Below, piece by piece: positions 33,913 to 42,174 of a stretch of DNA of 56,997 nt. Origin of the DNA: RGIG3528 sp045629005 (GTDB lineage Bacteria; Bacillota; Clostridia; Lachnospirales; Lachnospiraceae). Both the position numbers and the translations under genes were made by a program. Each line of letters opens with the position of its first letter. Within the stretch, counting starts at the first letter, position 1. The DNA lies in the NCBI GenBank assembly GCA_045629005.1, contig JAZQQJ010000078.1, forward strand, positions 1 to 56,997, given 5' to 3'. A model generated the notes under the pieces. The model worked only from the letters and a program-made list of their open reading frames with translations. It did no database searches and was not told where the DNA came from.

Positions 33913-35079
33913 ATGAAAGAAAAACTTTTGGAAGAGTTTGAACGCGTTTTCGGCGGAACGGAGGATGCAAGAATATTCTTTGCTCCGGGCCGTGTTAATC
34001 TTATCGGAGAGCATACCGACTACAACGGCGGTCATGTTTTCCCTTGTGCACTCACTATCGGCACATATGCTGTTGCGAGAAAAAACGGAATGAACACATG
34101 TCGTCTTTATTCCATGAACTTTGAGAATAAGGGCATCAAGTTCTTCGACGTTGATGACATAGAATACGATAAAGAAGAGTATGACTGGGCAAATTATCCA
34201 ATGGGTGTTATTTCTCTTCTTAACGAAAAGGATACAAGAGTGGATGAAGGCATTGATATGCTTGTTTTCGGCAATATCCCCAATTCCTCTGGTCTTTCAT
34301 CTTCAGCATCTCTTGAAGTTCTTACATGTTTCGTATGTAAGTCCTTGTTTGGCTTTGAAATGTCAAATGTTGACATGGCACTTCTTTCACAGCGTGCAGA
34401 AAACGAGTTCATCGGTGTTAACTGCGGCATAATGGATCAGTTTGCCATTGCCATGGGCAAGAAGGATAATGCTATTTTCCTTGACACCGCAACACTTAAG
34501 TATGAATATGCACCAATTAAGCTTGAAGGCGCAAAGATTGTTATTGCATGCTCGAACAAAAAGCGTGGTCTTGGTGATTCAAAGTACAACGAGAGAAGAA
34601 GCGAATGTGAAGATGCACTTGCATCGCTTCAGACTAAAAAGGATATTAAAGCTCTCGGCGAGCTTTCAACAGCCGAGTTTGAAGAGATTAAAGGCGTTAT
34701 CGCTGATGAAATTAAGACAAAACGTGCAAAGCATGCCGTTTATGAGAACGTTCGTACTCTCGACGCTGTAGCTGCACTTAAGTCCAATGATGTTGAAAAA
34801 TTCGGTAAGCTTATGAACGATTCGCATGTTTCTCTTCGTGACGATTACGAAGTAACCGGCATTGAGCTTGATACTCTCGTCGAAAATGCATGGAATTGCG
34901 AAGGTGTTATCGGTTCCAGAATGACCGGCGCAGGCTTTGGCGGCTGTACGGTCAGCATTGTTAAAGAAGCTTTTGTAGATTCTTTCATTCAGAAAGTCGG
35001 AGACGCATACCTTAAGAAAATCGGGTATGCTGCCGATTTCTATGTTGTTGATATAGGCGATGGTCCGACTGAATTATAA
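33913..35079 (+). CDS. galK: Galactokinase
   Basis: 388 residues from ATG 33913, the start that has AAAGGA at the right distance; in-frame ATGs at 33871 and 33898 are possible but less likely. GHMP kinase fold with the galactokinase signature GRVNLIGEHTDYNGG, the ATP loop PNSSGLSSSASLE, the catalytic region GVNCGIMDQFA and the C-terminal GAGFGGCTV. Phosphorylates D-galactose at C1 (Leloir pathway). galT and galE are not adjacent. Confidence 0.93.
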   Translation: MKEKLLEEFERVFGGTEDARIFFAPGRVNLIGEHTDYNGGHVFPCALTIGTYAVARKNGMNTCRLYSMNFENKGIKFFDVDDIEYDKEEYDWANYPMGVISLLNEKDTRVDEGIDMLVFGNIPNSSGLSSSASLEVLTCFVCKSLFGFEMSNVDMALLSQRAENEFIGVNCGIMDQFAIAMGKKDNAIFLDTATLKYEYAPIKLEGAKIVIACSNKKRGLGDSKYNERRSECEDALASLQTKKDIKALGELSTAEFEEIKGVIADEIKTKRAKHAVYENVRTLDAVAALKSNDVEKFGKLMNDSHVSLRDDYEVTGIELDTLVENAWNCEGVIGSRMTGAGFGGCTVSIVKEAFVDSFIQKVGDAYLKKIGYAADFYVVDIGDGPTEL

Positions 35080-35097
35080 TACACAGGGAGGTATATT

Positions 35098-35685
35098 ATG
35101 AGCGAATCGGAAGAAGTACGTCCGCAGACATCTGCTGATAAGGCAAAATATTATCTTAAAGAAACACTTAGTTGGGCAATTATCATTGCAGCAGCAGTAT
35201 TAATTGCACTTTTCCTTTCTAACTGCGTTATTTTTAAGGCTGTTGTTCCCACAGGCTCAATGGAGTCTACCATTATGGTAAACGACAAGCTTATTGGAAA
35301 CCGTCTTGCAAGTAATTTCCAAAGAGGCGATATTGTTATTTTCCCTGAGCCCGATTGGACAGAATCAAGCAACATGCCAAGAGACTATTACGTAAAAAGA
35401 GTAATCGGTTTACCGGGTGAAAAGGTTGAAGTACGCGAAGGACATGTTTACATTAACGGCATTGAACTTAAGGAAGACTACCTTAACGAAGAAATGAAAC
35501 CCGGCTGGGGGGACGGAACGTATGATGTTCCCGCAGGCTGCTACTTTGTTATGGGAGATAACCGCAATCATTCCGGTGATGCACGTTTTTGGAAGAATAA
35601 GTATATTTCTAAGGATGATATAGTCGCGAAGGTTATGTTCAGATATGCCCCTGATTTTAAGTGGCTTAAGAGACCTGAGTATTAG
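35098..35685 (+). CDS. lepB: Signal peptidase I
   Basis: 195 residues. One membrane helix (about residues 24-47), then the Ser-Lys dyad: Ser54 in PTGSMEST and Lys100 in YYVKRVIGLPG, and the MGDNRNHSGDAR block. Cleaves signal peptides on the outer face of the membrane. It starts 18 bases after galK and 3 bases before the sortase, so it may be specialised for substrates of that sortase or of the surface. Confidence 0.93.
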   Translation: MSESEEVRPQTSADKAKYYLKETLSWAIIIAAAVLIALFLSNCVIFKAVVPTGSMESTIMVNDKLIGNRLASNFQRGDIVIFPEPDWTESSNMPRDYYVKRVIGLPGEKVEVREGHVYINGIELKEDYLNEEMKPGWGDGTYDVPAGCYFVMGDNRNHSGDARFWKNKYISKDDIVAKVMFRYAPDFKWLKRPEY

Positions 35686-35688
35686 TGA

Positions 35689-36738
35689 ATGGCAGATAAA
35701 ATAAAAAACCTTTGGAATGCATTTGTTTCAAAGGTAAAAAAGAATATTCCGTTTGCGATTTCGCTCACGGTAATGATTCTCGCAGGTATAGGACTTGTCA
35801 TATACCTGTGCTTTTATTTCAAGGAAGCACGTGAAGTATCAAAGAGCGTTGAAGAATTAAAGGCTATTAAGCAGCAGATTCTTCTGGAAAGCGAGCTTAC
35901 GCCTCAGCCTGAGATGATTAAGGATGCTGAAATCGCTACTGTACCGACTGAGGAGCCTTCTGTAACTCCCGGGCAGAATGATACAAAAGAGCATAACGAT
36001 GATTCTGACAAAATAAAAGATAACGAACCGACATTAACACCGGAACCTGCTACGGAGGCAGACGTTACACCTTCAGTTGCCGAACCAGGTGAAATTGTAA
36101 TGCTTCCCGAGGGTGAAGAGTATTATAATATTAATAATGATTACGTTGGCTGGCTCGTTATTCCCGATACAGTTATTGACTATCCTGTAGTAATGGAAAA
36201 GCCTGAAGACGAGAATTATTATTTAAAGTACTGGTTTGACGGAACCTCTAATAAAAATGGTACTTTGTTTACTCTTACCGAATGTGAAGTCGGAGTCGGA
36301 TGTTTGTCTGATGCTGATAAAGAAGGTTATACGAAGCCTACAACAAATATACTCATTTTCGGACACAACCAGAAGTCCGGCAAGATGTTCGGTACCCTTA
36401 GTAAGTTTCTTGATAAGGAATTTTGCGAGATTCACAGCATTCTTAAGTTTGATACCGCTTATGAACACAGAGAATATAAGCTTATTGCAGTATTCAGATC
36501 GCACGTTTTCATGCAAAATGAAACGGACTTCAAATATTACTATTTCTACAATGCCGAAAACGAAGAAGAGTTTAATTACTGGCTTAAGAATATAAAAGAA
36601 AAAGATGAAATCGGCTTGCCGGATTCCGCCGTATACGGAGATGAGTTTATAACACTTTCCACATGCAGCGACACGAACGAATTCGGCGAAATATGTGATA
36701 ACGGCAGACTCGCTGTCGTTTTTAAAAGGGTTAAGTAA
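35689..36738 (+). CDS. Class B sortase
   Basis: 349 residues. A single N-terminal membrane helix (about 20-42), an acidic Pro/Thr/Glu spacer to residue 145, then the sortase B domain: NNDYVGWLVIPDTVIDYPV, catalytic His226 in FGHNQKSGKMF, Cys326 in TLSTCSD and Arg340 in NGRLAVVF. A transpeptidase that anchors proteins to the wall or builds pili. Translationally close to lepB (3-base gap). No LPXTG or NPQTN-type substrate is encoded in the window. Confidence 0.92.
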   Translation: MADKIKNLWNAFVSKVKKNIPFAISLTVMILAGIGLVIYLCFYFKEAREVSKSVEELKAIKQQILLESELTPQPEMIKDAEIATVPTEEPSVTPGQNDTKEHNDDSDKIKDNEPTLTPEPATEADVTPSVAEPGEIVMLPEGEEYYNINNDYVGWLVIPDTVIDYPVVMEKPEDENYYLKYWFDGTSNKNGTLFTLTECEVGVGCLSDADKEGYTKPTTNILIFGHNQKSGKMFGTLSKFLDKEFCEIHSILKFDTAYEHREYKLIAVFRSHVFMQNETDFKYYYFYNAENEEEFNYWLKNIKEKDEIGLPDSAVYGDEFITLSTCSDTNEFGEICDNGRLAVVFKRVK

Positions 36739-36773
36739 GGGACAGGGAAAATAAAAATTTCCGGAGGATTAAT

Positions 36774-38024
36774 ATGGCAACACTAAGACCTTTTAAAGCA
36801 TTCAGACCTGAAAAGAGCATTTCGGACAGAGTGGCAGCACTCCCGTACGATGTTTACAATCGCGCGGAAGCAAGAGAAGCTGCGCTTAAAGAGCCTCTTT
36901 CTTTCCTGAACATTGACCGCCCCGAGTCACAGTTCCCCGAGGACTATGATATGTATGCTCCCGAGGTTTATGCTAAGGCTTCTTCAATGCTTTCAGAGCA
37001 GATTGAAAAGGGCATCTATGTACAGGATGAAAAAGCCTGCTATTACCTTTATGAGCTTACAATGGACGGTCGTTCACAGACAGGTATTGTTTCCTGTGCA
37101 TCAATTGATGATTATGACCAGGGAACAATTAAAAAACATGAGAATACACGTGCCGACAAGGAGCTTGACAGAATTAACCATGTTGATGTCTGCTCAGCTC
37201 AGACAGGTCCGATATTCCTTGCATACAGAAAGAATGAAATTATCGAAAAGGTAGTTGCTGAAGTTAAGAAGAATGCAGCTGACGTCGATTTTACGAGCGA
37301 AGACGGAATTACCCACAGAGTTTGGGTTATTGATATGGATTCGGATATTAAGACGGTTTTTGATGCGTTTCAGGACATTGACAGAATCTATATTGCCGAC
37401 GGACACCACAGAGCTGCTTCAGCAGTTAAGGTTGGCTTCAGAAGAAGAAAGAGTGAGATTGAAGCACGCGGCAAATTTGATGCAAATGCAGAATACAACT
37501 TTTTCCTTTCTGTAAGCTTCCCTGAAAATGAACTTAAGATTATGGACTATAACCGTGTTGTTAAGGACCTGAACGGTTTCACAACGGATGAATTCTTTAA
37601 AAAGGTTGGAGAGTGCTTTGAAATTTCTGAGCCTCAAAGTGAAGCTGTTAGACCTGCAAGCAAGTGCGAGTTTGGTATGTTCCTTGAGGAAAAGTGGTAC
37701 AGGCTTACTGCAAAGGAAGGCATTTATGACAAGAAGGATCCTGTGAAGAGCCTGGATGTTTCTATCCTTCAGGACAGACTTCTTGAGCCGGTTCTTGGCA
37801 TCCATGATCCTAAAACAGACAAGAGAATTGATTTTGTCGGTGGCATCAGAGGCCTTTCGGAGCTTGAAAGAAGAGTTCATACTGACATGAAGGTTGCATT
37901 TTCAATGTATCCAACATCCATCACCGAACTTTTCGACGTTGCAGATGCAGGACTCCTTATGCCGCCCAAGTCGACATGGTTTGAGCCGAAGCTCAGAAGC
38001 GGACTGTTTATACACAAGTTTTAA
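36774..38024 (+). CDS. DUF1015 family protein
   Basis: 416 residues, the usual size. N-terminal RPFKAFRPEKSISDRVAALPYDVY is the family hallmark, and IADGHHRAASA (about residue 206) resembles the DGHHR motif of ParB/sulfiredoxin-fold enzymes such as the SerK serine kinases. A kinase or nucleotide-using role is inferred only. In many anaerobes these proteins lie near serine or amino-acid genes; here the neighbours are sortase and rpsO. SD GGAGG precedes the ATG. Confidence 0.85.
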   Translation: MATLRPFKAFRPEKSISDRVAALPYDVYNRAEAREAALKEPLSFLNIDRPESQFPEDYDMYAPEVYAKASSMLSEQIEKGIYVQDEKACYYLYELTMDGRSQTGIVSCASIDDYDQGTIKKHENTRADKELDRINHVDVCSAQTGPIFLAYRKNEIIEKVVAEVKKNAADVDFTSEDGITHRVWVIDMDSDIKTVFDAFQDIDRIYIADGHHRAASAVKVGFRRRKSEIEARGKFDANAEYNFFLSVSFPENELKIMDYNRVVKDLNGFTTDEFFKKVGECFEISEPQSEAVRPASKCEFGMFLEEKWYRLTAKEGIYDKKDPVKSLDVSILQDRLLEPVLGIHDPKTDKRIDFVGGIRGLSELERRVHTDMKVAFSMYPTSITELFDVADAGLLMPPKSTWFEPKLRSGLFIHKF

Positions 38025-38040
38025 AAAATTGATAAATGAG

Positions 38041-38069
38041 TTTACAAACCCGAAATTCTGTGATATTAT
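38041..38069 (+). promoter_or_regulatory. Promoter of rpsO
   Basis: TTTACA (38041-38046), a 17-base spacer, TATTAT (38064-38069) preceded by TGA, an extended -10. Confidence 0.75.
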
Positions 38070-38075
38070 ACATCA

Positions 38076-38193
38076 GCCTGTGACAAACCGACAGATCAGG
38101 CAACATAATGCGGCCCGGGCTCAGAGCACGGAGAACACTCCAACCGTCTCTTGGTTCACGGCGATATCGATACTTGTAAAGGAGGAAAATAAC
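38076..38193 (+). promoter_or_regulatory. Structured rpsO leader (possible S15 autoregulatory element)
   Basis: The 118-base leader has a GCCTG/CAGGC stem (38076-38080 with 38097-38101). CCGT at 38144-38147 can pair either with ACGG at 38128-38131 or with ACGG at 38158-38161, two exclusive folds near the SD. S15 controls its own mRNA in many bacteria, so this is a reasonable candidate, but no known S15 motif was matched. Confidence 0.4.
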
Positions 38194-38460
38194 ATGATTA
38201 CAAAGGAAAAGAAAGCCGAAATCATCGCTGCTTACGGAAGAACAGCTAATGATACAGGTTCACCTGAAGTTCAGATTGCACTTCTTTCAGAGCGCATCAA
38301 CGAGCTTACAGAGCATCTCAAGAACAACCAGAAGGATTTCCACTCAAGACGTGGTCTTCTTAAGATGGTTGGTCAGAGACGTGGTCTTCTTGAGTACCTT
38401 AAGAAGACAGACATTGAGGGCTATCGTGCACTCATCGAGAAGCTTGGTTTAAGAAAGTAA
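38194..38460 (+). CDS. rpsO: 30S ribosomal protein S15
   Basis: 88 residues from ATG 38194, behind AAGGAGG. The open frame extends far upstream but S15 starts here (ITKEKKAEIIAAYGRTANDTGSPE). Binds 16S rRNA helices 20-22 early in assembly; conserved LSERINELTEHL and DFHSRRGLLKMVGQRR are intact. In many genomes pnp follows rpsO; it does not here. Confidence 0.97.
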   Translation: MITKEKKAEIIAAYGRTANDTGSPEVQIALLSERINELTEHLKNNQKDFHSRRGLLKMVGQRRGLLEYLKKTDIEGYRALIEKLGLRK

Positions 38461-38504
38461 ACTAAACGATTTTAACTGTAAACAGATAACACCCACAAAC
38501 ACTC

Positions 38505-38533
38505 AAAGGACTTCTGTAAAGAAGTCCTTTTTC
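38505..38533 (+). terminator. Terminator of rpsO
   Basis: AAAGGACTTC (38505-38514) with GAAGTCCTTT (38521-38530), a 6-base loop, then T-rich sequence. Confidence 0.92.
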
Positions 38534-38550
38534 TCAAGGGAGAAGTAATA

Positions 38551-39411
38551 ATGGGAGAGCTTGTTAAAACAATAATTGAAAAGGGTATATATGGCGAAGA
38601 GAGAGCACTTTATGGGCTGTACGGTGCAGAAGTAAACGAATGCAGCTTTGATGGACCTGAGGATGGAGAATCTGCCTTAAAGGAATGCCATGATATTAGC
38701 GTTCGTTCATGCTATTTTAATTTGCGTTATCCTTTATGGCATGCCGAAAGGTTTGAGCTTAGTGAATGTTCATTTACCGATAAGGCAAGGGCTGCTCTCT
38801 GGTATGATTCCTTCGGCAAAATTACTGATTCAAAGCTTAACGGTATAAAGGCGTTAAGAGAATGCCACGATATAGAAATTCTTAATTCTTCCGTTAATTC
38901 ACCCGAGTTCGGATGGAAAACGGCAAATATTACCATTAAGAACACTGATATTGAAGCTGAGTATGTTTTTTTGAACTCATCAAATCTTGATATTGCGGCA
39001 TTGAAGCTTAAAGGAAAGTATTCTTTCCAGTATACCGAAAACGTTAAAATTACCGGTTCTACCCTTAATACTAAAGACTGCTTCTGGCATGCAAAAAACG
39101 TGTATGTCAAGGATTCGGTTATTGAGGGCGAATATCTTGCATGGTTTTCGGATGGGCTTACACTCGAAAACTGTACAATAATCGGTACACAGCCTCTTTG
39201 TTACTGTACGAATCTTAAGCTTATTAACTGTCGCATGCAAAAGTGTGATCTTTCGTTTGAGTATTCTGATGTGGAAGCAACAATAATTGATGGTGTTGAT
39301 TCCGTTAAGAATCCCAGAAACGGCTCCATTCGTGCCGACAGAATAGGTGAAATCATTATTACCGAGGATTCAAAATATCCTGTGAATTGTGAAATAATTA
39401 CAGCTGAGTAA
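38551..39411 (+). CDS. DUF3737 family protein (right-handed beta-helix-like)
   Basis: 286 residues composed of short repeats of about 20 residues rich in Asn, Cys and aromatic residues (RSCYFNLRYPLWHAERF, ECSFTDKARAALWYDS), as in the DUF3737 family. No signal peptide or membrane helix, so it is probably cytoplasmic. Length and repeat pattern suggest a parallel beta-helix. The biochemical role is not known. SD AAGGGAG precedes the ATG; the gene follows the rpsO terminator so closely that it probably relies on read-through or an unseen promoter. Confidence 0.8.
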   Translation: MGELVKTIIEKGIYGEERALYGLYGAEVNECSFDGPEDGESALKECHDISVRSCYFNLRYPLWHAERFELSECSFTDKARAALWYDSFGKITDSKLNGIKALRECHDIEILNSSVNSPEFGWKTANITIKNTDIEAEYVFLNSSNLDIAALKLKGKYSFQYTENVKITGSTLNTKDCFWHAKNVYVKDSVIEGEYLAWFSDGLTLENCTIIGTQPLCYCTNLKLINCRMQKCDLSFEYSDVEATIIDGVDSVKNPRNGSIRADRIGEIIITEDSKYPVNCEIITAE

Positions 39412-39418
39412 GTTTATC

Positions 39419-39447
39419 TTGATTTATTCAGATGTTTCTGATAAAAT
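39419..39447 (+). promoter_or_regulatory. Promoter of rpmB
   Basis: TTGATT (39419-39424), a 17-base spacer, TAAAAT (39442-39447) preceded by TGA, an extended -10. Confidence 0.75.
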
Positions 39448-39493
39448 ACATGCGTTTGTGGGCATAACCTTATGAATAAGGAGGTGCAATTCG

Positions 39494-39691
39494 ATGGCTA
39501 AATGTGCAATTTGTCAAAAGGGCGGTTTATTCGGAAAGCAGCTTAGCTTCTCCAGAAGCCACGTATCTGCAAGAGAGAATAAGATGTGGAAGTCCAACGT
39601 GAAGTCGGTTCGCGTAAAGACTCCTCAGGGCAACAAGAAGATGTACGTATGTACTTCCTGCCTCAGATCCGGTGCAGTAGAGCGCGCTTAA
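39494..39691 (+). CDS. rpmB: 50S ribosomal protein L28
   Basis: 65 residues. Starts AKCAICQKGG and ends with CTSCLRSGAV, so both CxxC pairs of the zinc-binding (C+) form are kept. It contains SHVSARENKMWKSN and the VRVKTPQGNKKMYVC segment. SD AAGGAGG. Upstream of asp23 and fakA as in Bacillus. Confidence 0.95.
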   Translation: MAKCAICQKGGLFGKQLSFSRSHVSARENKMWKSNVKSVRVKTPQGNKKMYVCTSCLRSGAVERA

Positions 39692-39727
39692 TAATCGCAG
39701 CATAAAATAAACTTATCGAATCAAACA

Positions 39728-39760
39728 AGAGAGCGTCATGAGTGTTGACGCTCTCTTTTC
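39728..39760 (+). terminator. Terminator of rpmB
   Basis: AGAGAGCGTCA (39728-39738) with TGACGCTCTCT (39746-39756), a 7-base loop, then TTTTC. Confidence 0.92.
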
Positions 39761-39842
39761 ATTTCATTTGGTATTATGCAGTGGATAGCTGTGAATAATA
39801 ATGTGTTAACAAAATTTACTTTATTTTTTCACGTTAATGCGA

Positions 39843-39848
39843 TATAAT
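39843..39848 (+). promoter_or_regulatory. Promoter -10 of asp23-fakA
   Basis: TATAAT at 39843-39848; a weak -35 TTTATT lies at 39820-39825 with a 17-base spacer. Confidence 0.5.
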
Positions 39849-39893
39849 AATCTTTGTATGTTTTTCAAAAATGAATCTCAGGAGGTTATGTCT

Positions 39894-40262
39894 ATGAGTG
39901 CAAACGCAGGCACGATTGCATCCGACTTTGGTAATGTCAGCATTGACAGCGAAGTTATTGCCAAATACGCAGGTTCATCCGCAGTAGAATGCTTCGGTAT
40001 TGTCGGTATGGCTGTTATCAGTGTTAAGGATGGTATCGCTAAGCTCTTAAAGCGTGAAAATCTCACACAGGGAGTCGGCGTTACAATTTCACAGGACAAT
40101 CTTATCACGATTGATCTTCATATAATTGTTTCTTACGGTGTTAGTATTTCAGCCGTTGCAAGCAACCTTATCAGTGATGTTAAATACAAGGTTGAAGAAT
40201 TTTCCGGCCTTAAGGTCGAGAAGATTAACGTTTTGGTTGAGGGTGTAAGAGCCATCGACTAA
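39894..40262 (+). CDS. Asp23/Gls24 family envelope stress protein
   Basis: 122 residues from ATG 39894, 8 bases after AGGAGG; an ATG at 39888 is too near the SD, and a frame start at 39837 lies in the promoter. Family core: IASDFGNVSIDSEVIAKYAG, CFGIVGMA, and the C-terminal VEEFSGLKVEKINVLVEGV. Members (YloU in B. subtilis) form membrane-associated stress-response filaments or complexes. Directly upstream of a FakA-like gene, a conserved pair. Confidence 0.9.
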   Translation: MSANAGTIASDFGNVSIDSEVIAKYAGSSAVECFGIVGMAVISVKDGIAKLLKRENLTQGVGVTISQDNLITIDLHIIVSYGVSISAVASNLISDVKYKVEEFSGLKVEKINVLVEGVRAID

Positions 40263-40295
40263 AGAACGAGTCGGATTCTTAAGGAGGGTTTAAAA

Positions 40296-42083
40296 TTGGA
40301 TAATACCATTAATGCTTCATTGCTTCAGAAGGCATTTCTTTCAGGAGCAAAGAGCATTGAAGCACAAAAAGAATTAATAAACGAACTTAACGTTTTCCCG
40401 GTTCCCGATGGTGATACCGGTACGAACATGACACTTACCATCATGTCTGCAGCAAAAGAGGTTGCAGCACTTAACGCACCTAAGATGCCCGAACTTGCAA
40501 AAGCCATTTCTTCAGGCTCCCTTCGTGGTGCAAGAGGTAACTCAGGCGTTATTCTTTCCCAGCTTTTACGTGGATTTACAAAGGTTATTTTAGAGTTTGA
40601 AGAGCTTGATGTAAGCATTCTCGCAGATGCTTTCGACAGAGCTGTTGAAACAGCCTACAAGGCAGTTATGAAGCCTAAGGAAGGCACAATTCTTACAGTA
40701 GCAAGAGGTGGCGCAGAGAAGGCAAGAGAACTTGCTGACGCAAACGTTTCTCTCGAAGAGTTCTGCGACGGTGTTCTTGCTCACATGAAGGAAGTGCTTG
40801 ATTATACACCTGAACTTCTTCCTGTTCTTAAAGAAGCAGGCGTTGTAGACTCCGGTGGTCAGGGCCTTCTTACAGTTTTAAGCGGTTGCGTTGATGCTCT
40901 CAAGGGTAAGGAAGTTACATTTGAGGCTGCTCCCGCAGCTCCCGCACAGCCTGTTCAGAGAAGAGGCGCTGCTTCGGACGATATTTCCACAGCAGATATT
41001 AAGTTTGGTTACTGCACAGAGTTCATCATTCTCCTTGAGAAGGATTTCCCTGAAAGCGAAGAGATGAATTTCAAGGCTTTCCTTGAGTCTATCGGTGATT
41101 CTATTGTACTTGTTGCAGACGACGGCGTTTGCAAGGTACATGTTCATACAAACGATCCAGGTGCTGCATTCTCAAGAGCCATTAAATACGGCCAGCTTTC
41201 ACGTATGAAGGTTGATAACATGCGTGAGGAGCATAACGAGCGTGTAATTCAGGGTGTTGATGCAATACTTAACGGTTCCGCACTTGACCAGGAAAGTGCT
41301 CCCGCACCTTCAGAAACCGAGTCAGCTCCTGAAACTTCTTCGGAAGCAGCTGATTCATATACAGCTCCTGAGGAGATTAAGGAAGAAAAAGCAGAAGAAG
41401 CACCTGCCAAGACTGAACCGAGAAAGAAAGACGGTTTCATTGCTGTTTCGGTTGGAAACGGAATTAATGAGATTTTCAAGGGCCTTGGCGCTGACTTCAT
41501 CATCGAAGGCGGCCAGACAATGAATCCCAGCACTGAGGATTTTGTCAATGCCATTGAGAAGGTCAATGCCGACAACATTTACGTTCTTCCCAACAACAAG
41601 AACATTATTCTTGCTGCAGAGCAGGCTAAGTATCTTGTAGAAGACAAGAATATTGTTGTTATCCCTTCAAAGTCTGTTCCTCAGGGCATTACAGCCATGA
41701 TTAATTACCTTTACGACAATTCTCCGGAGGAGAATACCGAAGGTATGACTGAGGCTCTTAAGACCGTTAAGACAGGTCAGGTTACATATGCTGTAAGAGA
41801 TACAAGCATTGACGGTTTTGACATTCGTCAGAACGACATCATGGGTCTTGACGATAAGACAATCAAGGCTGTTGGCACAGACATTAATGAAGTTTCACTT
41901 GAGCTTACAAAGCAGATGATTGATGATAATTCTTCCTTCATTACCGTTTATTACGGTGAAGAAATGGATGAAGAAAGAGCAAATGAGCTTGTTAAGCAGA
42001 TTACAGATGAGTATCCGGATATCGAAGTTGAGCTTCATTCCGGCGAACAGCCCATTTACTACTACATCATTTCTGTTGAGTAA
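40296..42083 (+). CDS. fakA: DAK2-domain FakA-like fatty acid kinase
   Basis: 595 residues. TTG start at 40296, chosen because AAGGAGGG lies 8 bases upstream and the protein then begins in register with known YloV/FakA. Residues 30-205 are the DhaL/DAK2 nucleotide-binding domain (NVFPVPDGDTGTNM, SLRGARGNSGVILSQ, VDSGGQGLL). Middle and C-terminal domains include HVHTNDPG and ILPNNKN-like VLPNNKNI. Two low-complexity Ala/Pro/Glu inserts, about 210-227 and 332-370, separate them. Phosphorylates fatty acids bound to a FakB (DegV) partner; none is in the window. Confidence 0.9.
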   Translation: MDNTINASLLQKAFLSGAKSIEAQKELINELNVFPVPDGDTGTNMTLTIMSAAKEVAALNAPKMPELAKAISSGSLRGARGNSGVILSQLLRGFTKVILEFEELDVSILADAFDRAVETAYKAVMKPKEGTILTVARGGAEKARELADANVSLEEFCDGVLAHMKEVLDYTPELLPVLKEAGVVDSGGQGLLTVLSGCVDALKGKEVTFEAAPAAPAQPVQRRGAASDDISTADIKFGYCTEFIILLEKDFPESEEMNFKAFLESIGDSIVLVADDGVCKVHVHTNDPGAAFSRAIKYGQLSRMKVDNMREEHNERVIQGVDAILNGSALDQESAPAPSETESAPETSSEAADSYTAPEEIKEEKAEEAPAKTEPRKKDGFIAVSVGNGINEIFKGLGADFIIEGGQTMNPSTEDFVNAIEKVNADNIYVLPNNKNIILAAEQAKYLVEDKNIVVIPSKSVPQGITAMINYLYDNSPEENTEGMTEALKTVKTGQVTYAVRDTSIDGFDIRQNDIMGLDDKTIKAVGTDINEVSLELTKQMIDDNSSFITVYYGEEMDEERANELVKQITDEYPDIEVELHSGEQPIYYYIISVE

Positions 42084-42118
42084 TAATTTGTGAGGTTTAA
42101 TCAGATAATAAGTTTAAA

Positions 42119-42154
42119 ACCGAACAGGGAATAATCTCTGTTCGGTCTTTTTTA
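42119..42154 (+). terminator. Terminator after fakA
   Basis: ACCGAACAG (42119-42127) with CTGTTCGGT (42138-42146), a 10-base loop, then CTTTTTT. Confidence 0.9.
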
Positions 42155-42174
42155 TACAGGCGGAGAACCATTTT

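Noticed and set aside
37894..38193. N-terminal extension of S15 in the open frame upstream of ATG 38194
   Set aside because: It covers the end of the DUF1015 gene and the rpsO promoter; S15 homologues start at ATG 38194 with a strong SD.
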